Below, piece after piece: positions 50,617 through 59,775 of a stretch of 64,000 nt of DNA. The notes beneath the pieces are model-generated. The model was not told the DNA's origin. It made no database searches and was given only the letters and a program-made list of their open reading frames with translations. Where the stretch lies: contig JAHBXW010000020.1 of NCBI GenBank assembly GCA_019636235.1, positions 29,343 to 93,342 on the forward strand, given 5' to 3'. The position numbers were made by a program, and so were the translations under genes. Each line of letters begins with the position of its first letter. Within the stretch, counting starts at the first letter, position 1. Origin of the DNA: Planctomyces sp. (GTDB lineage Bacteria; Planctomycetota; Planctomycetia; Planctomycetales; Planctomycetaceae).

Positions 50617-52005
50617 GTGTGCTCTCCATCGATTGCGAGCCGGCCCCGCCGCGGGCGGCGCTGGTCCTGCGCGCTCCTCTCCGGCGCTGTCGCCGCTTCC
50701 GGGCACACGCTGCCCGCGCGGCCGCTTTCGGCGGCCGAGCCTGTCCGGTCCGAGATGGCACTCGAATCGATCGTTCCGCCGGAGCCCGTTCCCGCCGCGA
50801 CCGCCGGCTGGTCCGTCGCGGAACTCGAGCAGCTCGCGCTGACGCACAACCCATCGATTGCCCGGGCCGCGGCACTTGTCTGCGTGGCACAAGGCGAATG
50901 GACGCAGGTCGGCCTGCCGCCGAATCCGGTCGTCGGCTACGAAGGCCAGCAGCTCGGCAGCCAGGGACGCGCCGAGCAGCACGGCATCCTGTTCAGCCAG
51001 GAATTCGTCCGCGGCGGCAAGCTGCGCCTCAATCGCTGCGTGGCCGCGCAACAGGTCCACCGCGCGCAGCAGGAACTGGCGGCGCAGCAGCAGCGGGTGC
51101 TCACCGATGTCCGGATCGCCTTCGCCCGTGTGTTGATCGCGCAGGAACAGATCCGGCTGACGTCGCGGCTGGTCGACATCAGCGGCCAGATGATCCAGAC
51201 GGTCAACGACCTGATCCGGGGCCTGGAGGCCTCCCGCGCCGACCTGCTGCAGGCGGAGCTCGAATCCGAGAACGCGGAGCTGCTGCTGCAGAACGCGATC
51301 AACCGGCATGACGCGGCGTGGCGCGAACTGGCGTCCGTCGTCGGGCTGCGCGACCTGCCTCCGGGGCGCGTGTTGCGGGGCGACATCTTCGCCCAGCCGC
51401 GGGACTTCGATTTCGAGGAGCGGCTGTTGTCGCTGCAGTCGCAAAGCCCCGAGGTCGGCGCGGCCGCGGCGAGGATCCAGCAATCGCGGTTCGCCTACGA
51501 GCGGGCGCTGGCGGAGCCGATCCCGAATCTCACGGTGCAGGGCCTGTACAACGTGCGGGACAACGGCATCGGCGGCGACCCCGACGCCGGAGTGAGCGTC
51601 TCGATTCCCGTGCCGCTGTTCGATCGCAATCAGGGCGGCGTTTCCAGCGCCCGGTTCCAGATCTCCGCCGCCGAGCAGGAGCTGCAGCAACTGCAGCTCA
51701 ACCTCCGCCAGCGATTGGCCGGCGTCTTCGAACGGTACGCCAGCTCGCGCAGCCAGGTGGAACGCTATCAACAGCGGATCATTCCCCGCGCGGACGAATC
51801 GCTGTCGCTGACCCGCCGAACGTTCGACGCGGGGGAGACGAGCTACCTGATCGTGCTGACGGCGCAGCGAACCTACTTCCAGACGAGCCTCGCCTATCTG
51901 GAGTCGCTGGAGACGTTGCGGATCGCCGAGGCCGAGCTGGAAGGCTTCCTGCTGCGCGACAGCCTGGAGGGCGGGGTCGTTCCGCGTCCGGGCGAGCGTC
52001 CCTGA
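50617..52005 (+). CDS. TolC-family outer-membrane efflux protein
   Basis: About 462 residues from a GTG at 50617; an ATG-started frame goes back to 50329 but reads poorly before this point. Start is uncertain (a TTG at 50608 is also in frame). A signal-like WSCALLSGAVAASGHTLPA is followed by OEP repeats: LEQLALTHNPSIARAAALV, NPVVGYEGQQLGSQ, and later NLTVQGLYNVRDNGIGGDPDAG with VSIPVPLFDRNQGGVSSAR, typical of CzcC/TolC proteins. It forms an export duct for RND-type efflux. The inner-membrane pump and adaptor are not beside it; a thioredoxin-like gene follows. Confidence 0.83.
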   Translation: MCSPSIASRPRRGRRWSCALLSGAVAASGHTLPARPLSAAEPVRSEMALESIVPPEPVPAATAGWSVAELEQLALTHNPSIARAAALVCVAQGEWTQVGLPPNPVVGYEGQQLGSQGRAEQHGILFSQEFVRGGKLRLNRCVAAQQVHRAQQELAAQQQRVLTDVRIAFARVLIAQEQIRLTSRLVDISGQMIQTVNDLIRGLEASRADLLQAELESENAELLLQNAINRHDAAWRELASVVGLRDLPPGRVLRGDIFAQPRDFDFEERLLSLQSQSPEVGAAAARIQQSRFAYERALAEPIPNLTVQGLYNVRDNGIGGDPDAGVSVSIPVPLFDRNQGGVSSARFQISAAEQELQQLQLNLRQRLAGVFERYASSRSQVERYQQRIIPRADESLSLTRRTFDAGETSYLIVLTAQRTYFQTSLAYLESLETLRIAEAELEGFLLRDSLEGGVVPRPGERP

Positions 52006-52110
52006 CGGGCGGCCTGCAGGGAAAAGGCGATCCGGGCGGGGCGATCTTGTCCCTGCGGGCAGGTGCGGTATAACCGGTGCTGGCCCCGGTTCCCCAAGAA
52101 GGTCACTCGG

Positions 52111-52740
52111 ATGCGCATGCTCTGTCTGTTCGCCGCCTGTCTGGCCGGCTGCTTCCCGACGCTGTTGAACGCGGGGGAATACAACGACGTGCTGTCGATC
52201 GGCGACGCCGCGCCGGCTTGGACGCACCTGCCCGGCGTCGACGGGAAGGAGCATTCGCTGGCGGACCTCGCCGAGCGGCCGGTGGTCGTCGTCGTGTTCA
52301 CGTGCGCGAGCTGTCCGACGGCCGTGGATTATGAGGAGCGGATCAACGACCTGGCGAAAGCCCATGCGGGCGAGAACTCACAGGTGGCCGTCGTGGCGAT
52401 CTGCGTCAACCGTGTGAAGCAGGATGAGCTGCCGGCCCTCAAGGAGCGTGCCGAGAAGCGCGGCCTGACGTTCGACTACCTGTACGATGAGTCGCAGCAG
52501 ATCGCGAAGGATTTTGGCGCGGTGTTCACGCCGGAATTCTATGTGCTGAACCGGGAACGGAAGGTCGTCTACATGGGCGCGATGGACGATGCCACGGACG
52601 CGACGAAGGTGACGAAGCGATACGTCGAGGAAGCGGTATCGGCGGCGCTTGCCGGCCGGGAGCCGGAGACGAAGGAAGTCATCGCCCGGGGCTGTCGCGT
52701 GCGTTATGCGCGCGAACGCAGGAGTTCGGCGGGGGAATAG
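52111..52740 (+). CDS. Secreted thioredoxin-like (redoxin) protein
   Basis: A 209-residue protein from the ATG at 52111 with AAGAAGGT before it. Signal peptide MRMLCLFAACLAGCFPTLLNAG, possibly a lipobox at LAGC. The redoxin domain has the motif FTCASCPTAVDYEER (Cys-x-x-Cys), AVVAICVNRVKQDELP and FTPEFYVLNRERKVVYMG. It resembles AhpC/TSA-type periplasmic thioredoxins. It follows the TolC-like gene by about 105 bases in the same direction, and may belong with it. Function is redox in general; no partner is visible. Confidence 0.85.
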   Translation: MRMLCLFAACLAGCFPTLLNAGEYNDVLSIGDAAPAWTHLPGVDGKEHSLADLAERPVVVVVFTCASCPTAVDYEERINDLAKAHAGENSQVAVVAICVNRVKQDELPALKERAEKRGLTFDYLYDESQQIAKDFGAVFTPEFYVLNRERKVVYMGAMDDATDATKVTKRYVEEAVSAALAGREPETKEVIARGCRVRYARERRSSAGE

Positions 52741-52979
52741 TCCGGCGGCAGTGTGCACGGGGCTGGACCGAGCGTCGCGAGGGAATTCCCGAGGTTCTAC
52801 GGTAACCCTGTCGCGACGGCGTTGTTCTTTGTCCCGATGATCGCGGGCGCGACAGGCGGCGCGGCGACCGCCGCCTGGTCAAAGCTGCGTCCGCGAGTCG
52901 GCCGGTGACCAGTGCCGTTCGACATGTTGCGGGATTTCGTTGACGTATGTCCGCCGAGCGGATCGGCCGGGAGCAGCGG

Positions 52980-53225
52980 ATGTCAGGCCATACACAAGCC
53001 GGGCTGACTTGCCCTCAATGCGGAGCGTCGACCGTGACCTGCGAATTCTCCTGGTCCGGGTTCGGCGATGCCTGGGACAATTTTCGGCACATTTGCGCGA
53101 ACCCCGATTGCGGCCATGTCGAGGAGGCGCTCGGCATTCCCGGGCGTTTTGACGGCGTGCCGAACCTCTGCCCGTTCTGCGGGCGTTCGACCAAATCGCC
53201 GAAAAGTCCCGCGCCAGTCGACTGA
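52980..53225 (+). CDS. Small zinc-ribbon protein
   Basis: An 81-residue protein; start at 52980 fits GGGAGC, though an ATG at 52947 is also in frame. Cys pairs LTCPQCGAST, ICANPDCGHVEE and NLCPFCGRST suggest two zinc-binding sites. I do not recognise a family. It is small but its Cys pattern makes it a likely real gene. Confidence 0.55.
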   Translation: MSGHTQAGLTCPQCGASTVTCEFSWSGFGDAWDNFRHICANPDCGHVEEALGIPGRFDGVPNLCPFCGRSTKSPKSPAPVD

Positions 53226-53283
53226 TCCGCGTGGGCACGCGCCTGCCCGGCCTGCGTCGGGACGCGTTGCCCGCGATGTGCCG

Positions 53284-54588
53284 TCAATCCGTCCCGCTGG
53301 CGGCGCTCAGGTCCTCCAGAAGCGCCGCGATCTCGCGATGAGCGCTCTGCGACTGCGTGATGATCAGCACCCCCGGCAGCGCCTCAATGACGCCCGTTGG
53401 CGGATCGCCGTGATGCACGATCTCGATCAGCGAGACGAGCGACTGATAGGCGGCCATCGCGCCCCCCGAGAACAGCCGGGAGATCATCGACAGTTGCTCC
53501 TCGGTGATCTCGGGCGCAGCCGTCGTCAGGGAGGACGTCGCGGGAGGAGCGGGCGACGCCTGGGGGGGCGCCGTCGCGCCGGCGGCCAGAGTCACGCCGT
53601 CGAGCCCCAGTTCCTGGAACGTCGACGGTCCAAAGTTGACGGTCGGCAGCGGTATGGCTTTGCCCTGCGGCAGGTGGGCGGCCAGTCGCTCGACGATTTC
53701 GCCCGACTGCTCCCGCCAGCTCCACGGCCGCACGGAATGGATGATGACGCGCTTCAGATCCTGCGGGCCGACTCCCGGAACCTGCGAGATGCGATAGACG
53801 CGGGTTTCCTTGAGCGAGTTCGCCCGGAGCTGCGTCGTGATCGAAACCGCGTGTCCCTCGATGACGTAATCCAGACGCATCGAATTCGTCGTCACGAAGC
53901 CCGTGAACATCGGCGGAAATGCCGCATGGAGCAACTGTTCCAGCCCTTCGCGAACGGTGGCGTTGTCCAGGGCGACGCACGATATGGGGATCGGCCGGCG
54001 ATTGAACTGATCGTGCAGGCGCGGCTCCACATCCTCGCCGACGGCCTCAATCGCCGATTCCGGGGCATCGGAAGCAGGGAGCGGCTTGCCGAGCTTCCCC
54101 GGGTCGTAGGGGCCGGGAGTTTCGGGAATCGGCGGCGGCGGGAGTTCGTTCGGGAGCACAATCGGAATCGGCCCCGCTGCGGGCGCCGCCGTGGCGTTGG
54201 GAGACCGCGGTTCTGGCTGGGAGACGAGCACGAGATTCGTGGGACGAGATGCATTGGCGGCCAGCGGCGACGAACTTCGGCCGACCGCGCCCAGCACTCC
54301 TTCCAGCAGTTCGCCCAGAGCCTCGCCGCCTCCCTCGCCCTCCAGCAATGCGAACGCGGACGCGTCCCAGTGGATTTGCAGCTGGTGACGGTTCTTCACA
54401 TGGGCGATGAACTCTTCGAGCGTCACCGTGGAACGGTCGCCCTGCGGCCAGTCCAGCGGCTGATCCAGCAGACGTTCGACCTCAGCCCGACGGGCCGCTG
54501 ACGAGGTCCGCGCCGGTGGTTCGGCCGCCCATGTGAGCGTGGAAGCGAGAGCCAGTCCACAGACGCCAATGCAGAGGCGACTCAGCAT
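53284..54588 (-). CDS. Secreted protein of unknown function
   Basis: A 434-residue protein with signal peptide MLSRLCIGVCGLALASTLTWAA. Two similar parts are visible: STVTLEEFIAHVKNRHQLQIHWD near residue 55-75 and ALDNATVREGLEQLLHAAFPP near 205-225, each like the short alpha/beta modules at the start of secretins or STN domains. A C-terminal segment AQ-type ends VLIITQSQSAHREIAALLED, common in planctomycete proteins of this kind. A Pro-rich linker joins the halves. Function unknown; secretin-like or TonB-like binding is an inference. Confidence 0.7.
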   Translation of the reverse strand: MLSRLCIGVCGLALASTLTWAAEPPARTSSAARRAEVERLLDQPLDWPQGDRSTVTLEEFIAHVKNRHQLQIHWDASAFALLEGEGGGEALGELLEGVLGAVGRSSSPLAANASRPTNLVLVSQPEPRSPNATAAPAAGPIPIVLPNELPPPPIPETPGPYDPGKLGKPLPASDAPESAIEAVGEDVEPRLHDQFNRRPIPISCVALDNATVREGLEQLLHAAFPPMFTGFVTTNSMRLDYVIEGHAVSITTQLRANSLKETRVYRISQVPGVGPQDLKRVIIHSVRPWSWREQSGEIVERLAAHLPQGKAIPLPTVNFGPSTFQELGLDGVTLAAGATAPPQASPAPPATSSLTTAAPEITEEQLSMISRLFSGGAMAAYQSLVSLIEIVHHGDPPTGVIEALPGVLIITQSQSAHREIAALLEDLSAASGTD

Positions 54589-54742
54589 AAGTCACACGTC
54601 CCTGTGTTCGAGAAAACTCCAGACCCTGAATTGCAGACAGAATGCCTGATTTCTGTCCGGAGGTCAATTGTCCGGCGACGCGGTCAGCTACACCCGCCAT
54701 CCGCTTCCCGAGGGCCGCCTCGCGCCCCCCGTCCGGATCGCC

Positions 54743-55789
54743 TCAAGCGTCCGACCGATCCACTTCGGACGTCGCCCCGGCCCCCGCCTCCGACACGGCC
54801 TTCCGCGGAGCTCCGGCCCGCAACATCTCCCGGCGGCTCGCCACCAGCGACGCCAACACGCCCAACGCCAATATCGTTCCCACAATCGACAGCGACACGC
54901 CCGTCGGAATGTGGAACACGTGGCTCGCCTCCAGCAGCATCTTCACCCCGATAAACGCCAGCAGAAACACCAGCGACGACTTCAGATAACGGAACTTGTC
55001 CATCATCCCCGCCAGCGCGAAATACAGCGACCGCAGCCCCAGAATCGCGAAAATGTTCGACGTGAACACCAGAAACGGCTCGCGCGTCATTCCGAAAATC
55101 GCCGGAATCGAGTCCAGCGCAAACATCACGTCCGTCGCCTCCACCAGCGCGATCGTCAGGAACAACGGTGTGATGTGCCGCTTTCCGTTGATGTCCACGA
55201 AGAACCGGCTCCCGTGGTACTCCGTCGTCACCGGGTAAATCCGCCGCGCCAGCCGCACCAGCAGGCTCTTCTCGACGTCCACTTCCCCCTCGTCCGACGT
55301 CCACATCTTCAACGCCGACACCAGCAGCAATGCCCCGAACACGTACATGATCCAGTGGAACCGCTCGATCAGCACCGCCCCGCCGGCAATCATGATCCCC
55401 CGGAACACCACCGCTCCCAGCACCCCCCAGAACAGCACCCGGTGCTGCTCCGACGGCGGCACCCGGAAGGCCGCGATAATCACCGCGATCACGAAAATGT
55501 TGTCCACTGACAGCGAGTACTCCAGCACGTAGCCCGTCAGAAACTGGAGCGCCGCGTTTTTGGCCGTCAGCGGCCGGCCGTTCAGGTCGACCCCCTCCAG
55601 GAGCCCGCTGGAGTACAGGTAATACACCACGAAATTGAAGATCAGTGCCGTCGTGATCCACACGCACGTCCAGGTGATGGCCTCCTTGAACGAGACCGTG
55701 TGCGCCTTGCGGTGGAACACCCCCAGGTCGAGCGCGACCATCGAGCCGATGAAGAGGAGAAAGCCGACCCAGATCAGCAGCGTCTGCAT
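54743..55789 (-). CDS. TerC-family integral membrane protein
   Basis: A 348-residue membrane protein starting MQTLLIWVGFLLFIGSMVALDLG; the long open frame upstream is not coding. Eight or more helices, with the family signatures FLTGYVLEYSLSVDNIFVIAVI, RVLFWGVLGAVVFRGIMI, and ATDVMFALDSIPAIFG. TerC proteins export or move metal ions and are linked with tellurite resistance and manganese homeostasis. The C-terminal tail is Ala-rich. It lies immediately upstream (opposite strand) of the tmRNA gene. Confidence 0.92.
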   Translation of the reverse strand: MQTLLIWVGFLLFIGSMVALDLGVFHRKAHTVSFKEAITWTCVWITTALIFNFVVYYLYSSGLLEGVDLNGRPLTAKNAALQFLTGYVLEYSLSVDNIFVIAVIIAAFRVPPSEQHRVLFWGVLGAVVFRGIMIAGGAVLIERFHWIMYVFGALLLVSALKMWTSDEGEVDVEKSLLVRLARRIYPVTTEYHGSRFFVDINGKRHITPLFLTIALVEATDVMFALDSIPAIFGMTREPFLVFTSNIFAILGLRSLYFALAGMMDKFRYLKSSLVFLLAFIGVKMLLEASHVFHIPTGVSLSIVGTILALGVLASLVASRREMLRAGAPRKAVSEAGAGATSEVDRSDA

Positions 55790-56169
55790 GGGAACAGGAA
55801 TCGTCCAGAACGAGGGGGCGACCGGGGTCTGCCGGCGGCCGGAATCGCGAGGCGGCAGCGTATCGGAACGTCCCGGGGCGGTACAGGACGGGCGCGGGTG
55901 GGGCGCCAACGGGGGAGAAACGGGAGGGGAACGGGCCGGGATGACGGAAATTCCCGGGGTCGTCGTTTGCGTGCCGTCACTGAAGGCATTCACGGGCACT
56001 CCCGGCGAACGGACCGGCTCCTCTGCGCCTTCGGAAGCCGCCAGAAGGCCATCGGGGGTCAGAGGGGCCAGCGGACGCCAGGCCCCGGCTGCGGCATCTC
56101 TCGTGGGACGCCAGCGGTCGACGACGCTCCAGGACCCTGAAAAACCCTTGGAAACCGTGGGGAGTGCGA
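55790..56169. other. Intergenic region before tmRNA
   Basis: No convincing gene. It contains the upstream region of both TerC (minus strand) and tmRNA (plus strand). Confidence 0.5.
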
Positions 56170-56197
56170 TTGATTGCCGGGCCAGGCGGGGTAGAAT
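56170..56197 (+). promoter_or_regulatory. Sigma-70-type promoter of tmRNA
   Basis: TTGATT (56170-56175) and TAGAAT (56192-56197) are 16 bases apart. The mature tmRNA 5' end lies 39 bases after the -10 box, leaving a short leader to be trimmed. Confidence 0.6.
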
Positions 56198-56276
56198 CTT
56201 GTTCAGGTGCGCGCCGCCGTGGCGCGGGCCTTCCCGGGGGCGATCGGATTTGACTGGTTCACCGCGGGTGCAGGTT

Positions 56277-56323
<47 letters not shown>

Positions 56324-56328
56324 TAACT

Positions 56329-56358
56329 GCCAACAAGCAGTACGCTCTGGCCGCCTAG
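56329..56358 (+). other. tmRNA tag-peptide reading frame
   Basis: Resume codon GCC, then the frame reads ANKQYALAA followed by TAG. The upstream ACGTAAAAAGC and ACAATAACT leader matches the position used in E. coli. The ending ALAA is the typical protease-recognition tail. Confidence 0.88.
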
Positions 56359-56578
56359 TTGCGGTCACCGGCCCGTGAGCTTTGCCTGAGGCGAGCGGGA
56401 CCCGGCAACCATCAGGCTGGCTTCGGGCCAAGGGTTCCGCAAGGTTCCCGTGGCGGTTCCTCCCGAGGCGAGAACCCTGTGACCGCCTGGTCAGACGCCG
56501 GCTGGGCTCCGCGTGCCGGCGGCTGACGACAACGAACGCGAAGATACACACGTAGACGCCGCATCTCAGGGTTTACAG

Positions 56579-56606
56579 GACGCGGGTTCAATTCCCGCCG
56601 CCTCCA
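56579..56606 (+). other. Probable attachment site (attL): tmRNA 3' end
   Basis: The last 28 bases of tmRNA (GACGCGGGTTCAATTCCCGC and CGCCTCCA) are the sort of T-arm/acceptor sequence used by tyrosine recombinases. The insertion leaves tmRNA intact. Confidence 0.45.
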
Positions 56607-56607
56607 T

Positions 56608-56644
56608 AAACAGCCGCTTGCGATAGAATCGCAAGCGGCTGTTT
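56608..56644 (+). terminator. Rho-independent terminator after tmRNA
   Basis: A perfect 17-base stem (AAACAGCCGCTTGCGAT with ATCGCAAGCGGCTGTTT), loop AGA, then TTTTC. It starts two bases after the tmRNA discriminator base. Confidence 0.95.
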
Positions 56645-56697
56645 TCATTGGTTTTGCGACAATTTCACTGTCCCATTTCAGCCTCAAGAATGCCGTC

Positions 56698-56782
56698 TGG
56701 ATCGGATAAATAGCCTGTTTTGGATCGGATTTGCGGGTCTTTTGGATCGGATGAGCGTACAATTCTGGCGTTATCCGATCCA
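56698..56782 (+). repeat. Iteron-like repeats upstream of the integrase
   Basis: TGGATCGGAT occurs at 56698-56707, 56721-56730 and 56743-56752 with starts 23 and 22 bases apart, and its inverse ATCCGATCCA at 56773-56782. This spacing is about two helical turns and places the sites before the integrase GTG at 56806. They may be integrase arm sites or operator sites. A TACAAT -10-like box sits at 56758-56763. Confidence 0.8.
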
Positions 56783-56805
56783 CGACTCCACTTGGAGACA
56801 GGACA

Positions 56806-58554
56806 GTGGGCCAGCGCAAAAGGACGCTCCGTAACCCAGACAGACGAGGCCGCATCCCAGCCGATGTCGGGTGGAAACAGAATGACAAGGGAAAGTGGGT
56901 CCAGCACACGTTTTACCTCGGCACAGAAACGAAGGAGGCGGAACGTCGGCTGATGCGGCTGGACGAATTCTGGGATCGCATCGAGTACCTCCACAACACG
57001 ACGCAGTACCCGGACGAACGACCCAAGCCTGAGAAGCCGACGTGGACGAAATTCACGCTGGGGATCGCCCTTCAGCTTGCCGCAGGAGAATTGCAGATTC
57101 CGGTCGAGCGTGGCACGTCCGACCCGGATGGCTATGCCACAAAGATTCACGCCCTCTCTCGGATGTACCCCTCGATCAACTTCGTCCCTTCTGACGAAGA
57201 CGCCTATTCTGATGGCGCAGCGTCCGCCCGTGACCGAGCCAACGACCGAATGGAAACCGCTCGGTGGATCGCTCGATCTCAAGGCGAGCTTCCACCACGA
57301 GAGATCGCCACTCTTGATCCACACAACCTTTTCGACGCTCTCGACGCCTACACCGAATACGTCAAGGAGAAGTACGCAGACGGAGAAACGGTAACGCCCT
57401 ACGGGGCAGGAAAGTTGGCCATCGTAGAACGGTTCAAGGAACGGCACGACAACATCTCTCTTTCGGCACTCACCTTCGATGGCTGCCAATCGTTAATTCG
57501 TCTGTGGCAGAACCGACCCAAAGTTAAAGGACGGGACAAGCCGGTCACGAGAAAGACGGCCTCGAACCATATCGCCGAGTGGATGTGCTTCTTCAGGTGG
57601 CTGAACAAAACGGACCAGTTCGAGTGGCGCAAGCCCCTGGATTTCGACGAACTCGAAACACGAGTCCCCGAAACTGCCGATGACCGCCGCAAGAAGGTGC
57701 GCCCCAATCAGGTCGATACCTACAGCATCGACGAACTCAAGCTCCTCAACGAGTACGCCACGCCATTGGAGCGAGTCCTCTTCCTCCTGGGCCTGAATTG
57801 CGGGTTCGGTGGTGCCGAACAGGGGACGATCCACCTGCAAGAGATTTCCCTCTGCCAGCCGCATCCCTTCGCCGATGTCCTCGACTTTCAGACTTCACCG
57901 GACGATTCCTTCATCAAACGTGTCCGCCTGAAAAGCGGCGTGTATGGCGAGCATCTGCTTTGGCCGCAGACTGTCGAAGTTGTCAGATGGGCAATCAACC
58001 GGCGACAGAAGCAGGGAGGCGCAACGCCAGACGCCTTTCTACTGCTGACCGACGAGAGAAATCCGTTCTTTCGTCGTACCGAGGGGAACAATCCGGGGAG
58101 AACCTTCCAGAACAAATGGAATGGGCTGACACGGAGGATTCAAGCGGACTACCCGGAGTTTCCGTGGCTCTCCTTCGGCAAGTTGAGGAAGACGGCTGGC
58201 AATCTCGTGCGTCGTCAAGCTGGTGGAGAAGTTGCCAGGATTTTTCTGTGCCACGGCAAGCCCGTCCCTACCGACGAATTGCTTGATCTGTACACGAATC
58301 GTCCATTCGGCGACGTGTTCGACGCTCTGCGGTCCTTGCAAGAACAGTTGCAACCCGTTTTCGACGCCGCTCCGAAGGACTTGTGGAAGCAGCCGAAGCA
58401 GCAGTACACGGGGCTGAAGAAGGTCAAGCAGATTCAGAAGCTGCGAGATGATGGTAAGAGCATTCGAGAGATCGCCGAGGCGGTTGGCCTCTCCAAGACG
58501 ACCGTTGGCAGACACCTTGAGGCAATGAAGCAAGACGAGCCGCCCCAAATGTGA
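56806..58554 (+). CDS. Tyrosine-recombinase-like integrase with C-terminal HTH
   Basis: A 582-residue protein starting at a GTG with GGAG before it. Catalytic end resembles tyrosine recombinases: KLRKTAGNLVRR (Arg461), LCHGKPV (His483) and LDLYTNRP (Tyr496). At the box I position, GLNCGFGGAEQGTI has Gly where the first Arg is expected. After the catalytic part, residues about 540-575 form a Hin-like helix-turn-helix (QKLRDDGKSIREIAEAVGLSKTTVGRHL). The N-terminal 300 residues hold DNA-arm and core-binding parts. Length is longer than usual (about 350-420). The gene lies right after tmRNA. Confidence 0.8.
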   Translation: MGQRKRTLRNPDRRGRIPADVGWKQNDKGKWVQHTFYLGTETKEAERRLMRLDEFWDRIEYLHNTTQYPDERPKPEKPTWTKFTLGIALQLAAGELQIPVERGTSDPDGYATKIHALSRMYPSINFVPSDEDAYSDGAASARDRANDRMETARWIARSQGELPPREIATLDPHNLFDALDAYTEYVKEKYADGETVTPYGAGKLAIVERFKERHDNISLSALTFDGCQSLIRLWQNRPKVKGRDKPVTRKTASNHIAEWMCFFRWLNKTDQFEWRKPLDFDELETRVPETADDRRKKVRPNQVDTYSIDELKLLNEYATPLERVLFLLGLNCGFGGAEQGTIHLQEISLCQPHPFADVLDFQTSPDDSFIKRVRLKSGVYGEHLLWPQTVEVVRWAINRRQKQGGATPDAFLLLTDERNPFFRRTEGNNPGRTFQNKWNGLTRRIQADYPEFPWLSFGKLRKTAGNLVRRQAGGEVARIFLCHGKPVPTDELLDLYTNRPFGDVFDALRSLQEQLQPVFDAAPKDLWKQPKQQYTGLKKVKQIQKLRDDGKSIREIAEAVGLSKTTVGRHLEAMKQDEPPQM

Positions 58555-58602
58555 GGCACCTGCTACGGCTCCCAGTGTCCAACCTCACACCTGGAGCCAA
58601 CC

Positions 58603-59082
58603 ATGTCTCGGAACGCCGTCCAAGTTCTCAGCCGCTTCTGGGTCGTTGCCTTCATCCTGAGCCTTCCCTTCGGCCTGCCTGCGGTTTTCGGTGGAGCGAT
58701 CAGCATCACCTTCCTGGCATTCGTCGCACTCCTAGCTGCGGTCTTCTTCAACGGGCTTCAATGGCTCGGGCACCGTGTCCTGTTCGGCGGCACGAAGGAC
58801 TACGAAGAACTCAGGGCCAAGGGCCTCGATGCGTGGTTCGACGTGACATGCCCGTGGCCGTTTCGCTCTGAATCCCAGCAGCTTCCCCTGGCCGACGACG
58901 AGCCAGAGCGCCGCTACTATTGCAACCACTGCGGCACCGAGGCATTCGATCTCGATGCTCCTTGCCGTGCCTGCGGGTATGAGCAGTACGAGTGCCCGAT
59001 CTGTGGCGCTCCTGTCAGGGATGAGTTGGCCGCTTGCCACCACTGCGGGAACGACCCTCTGGGACGACGAGGCACCTGCTAG
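58603..59082 (+). CDS. Membrane protein with double zinc ribbon
   Basis: A 159-residue protein. Two hydrophobic segments near residues 11-50 (VVAFILSLPFGLPAVFGGAISI, FLAFVALLAAVFFNGLQWLG) and a Cys-rich C-terminus: YYCNHCGTEAF, APCRACGYEQYECPICGAPV, and AACHHCGNDPLG. The Cys pairs look like two or three zinc ribbons. No function known. It sits 48 bases after the integrase gene, and composition is lower in GC than in the host part. Confidence 0.7.
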   Translation: MSRNAVQVLSRFWVVAFILSLPFGLPAVFGGAISITFLAFVALLAAVFFNGLQWLGHRVLFGGTKDYEELRAKGLDAWFDVTCPWPFRSESQQLPLADDEPERRYYCNHCGTEAFDLDAPCRACGYEQYECPICGAPVRDELAACHHCGNDPLGRRGTC

Positions 59083-59123
59083 TCACTGATGGCTCGTGCC
59101 TTCAACCCAAGAGGAGATTCCGA

Positions 59124-59369
59124 ATGAAACTCGACGTGACCGACGTTGAAATCTTGTCGCTGGACACTGGCGTTATCGACTGCCCGATCACCGCCGAGAA
59201 AGTGGCGGTGCTGTTTATGACTATCCGAATGGTCGGCCAGCCTCCGATCAATCTTGCGATCCGCAATCCCCACCGGCTTGCCAAAGACCTTCCGGTCGTG
59301 ATGGCTCAGTCGAGAGTGCTGAGTGGCGACGGAACATTCGTTCCCGCACATGAGGAGGACGGTCAATGA
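59124..59369 (+). CDS. Small hypothetical protein
   Basis: An 81-residue protein with a clear GAGGAG ribosome site before the ATG at 59124. Sequence starts MKLDVTDVEILSLDTGVIDC and is beta-rich and soluble. Stop overlaps the next ATG (ATGA), so it is coupled to the next gene. I do not recognise a family. Confidence 0.6.
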   Translation: MKLDVTDVEILSLDTGVIDCPITAEKVAVLFMTIRMVGQPPINLAIRNPHRLAKDLPVVMAQSRVLSGDGTFVPAHEEDGQ

Positions 59370-59770
59370 ACAACGAGATTCCCTTGCTTTCCCTCATCAA
59401 GCGTGGCAGTGACAACTTCCCTCGGTTCGTCATCGCCAAGTGTGATGCGTTCAGAAATCCAATCTACTGGAACTCTGAGACTCGGCAGTGGGATCAGGAC
59501 GAGAGCAAGGCCACGGTGTTCGCAGACGTGACCCAAGCGTGTTGGGAGCAACACGACTTGCTGATGGAGGCCGTGGGCGACCGTCCCGTCCATCGGTTCG
59601 TCGCCCCAATCTACATCGAAATCTACGGCGACACACCGAGGCTGGCAGACTTGCGAAGGTGGTTGGAGAAAGCAGTTAGGATTGTCGTGGACACGCCCAT
59701 ACACGGTCTCGGGCCGGATGGGACGGTCGGCGTGCTGATCGCTGACTTCGAGCGGACGAAGAATGCGTGA
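59366..59770 (+). CDS. Hypothetical protein coupled to the previous gene
   Basis: A 134-residue soluble protein. It overlaps the preceding gene by four bases (ATGA). Sequence includes LLSLIKRGSDNFPRFVIAKC and IYIEIYGDTPRLADLRRWLEKA. No family recognised. The pair may act together; nothing shows how. Confidence 0.6.
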   Translation: MNNEIPLLSLIKRGSDNFPRFVIAKCDAFRNPIYWNSETRQWDQDESKATVFADVTQACWEQHDLLMEAVGDRPVHRFVAPIYIEIYGDTPRLADLRRWLEKAVRIVVDTPIHGLGPDGTVGVLIADFERTKNA

Positions 59771-59775
59771 TCGGT

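Noticed and set aside
56412..56909. Minus-strand frame containing a GCLWRRRELNPRPVN-like segment
   Set aside because: This is the well-known false protein produced by reading across a tRNA-like (tmRNA) 3' end.
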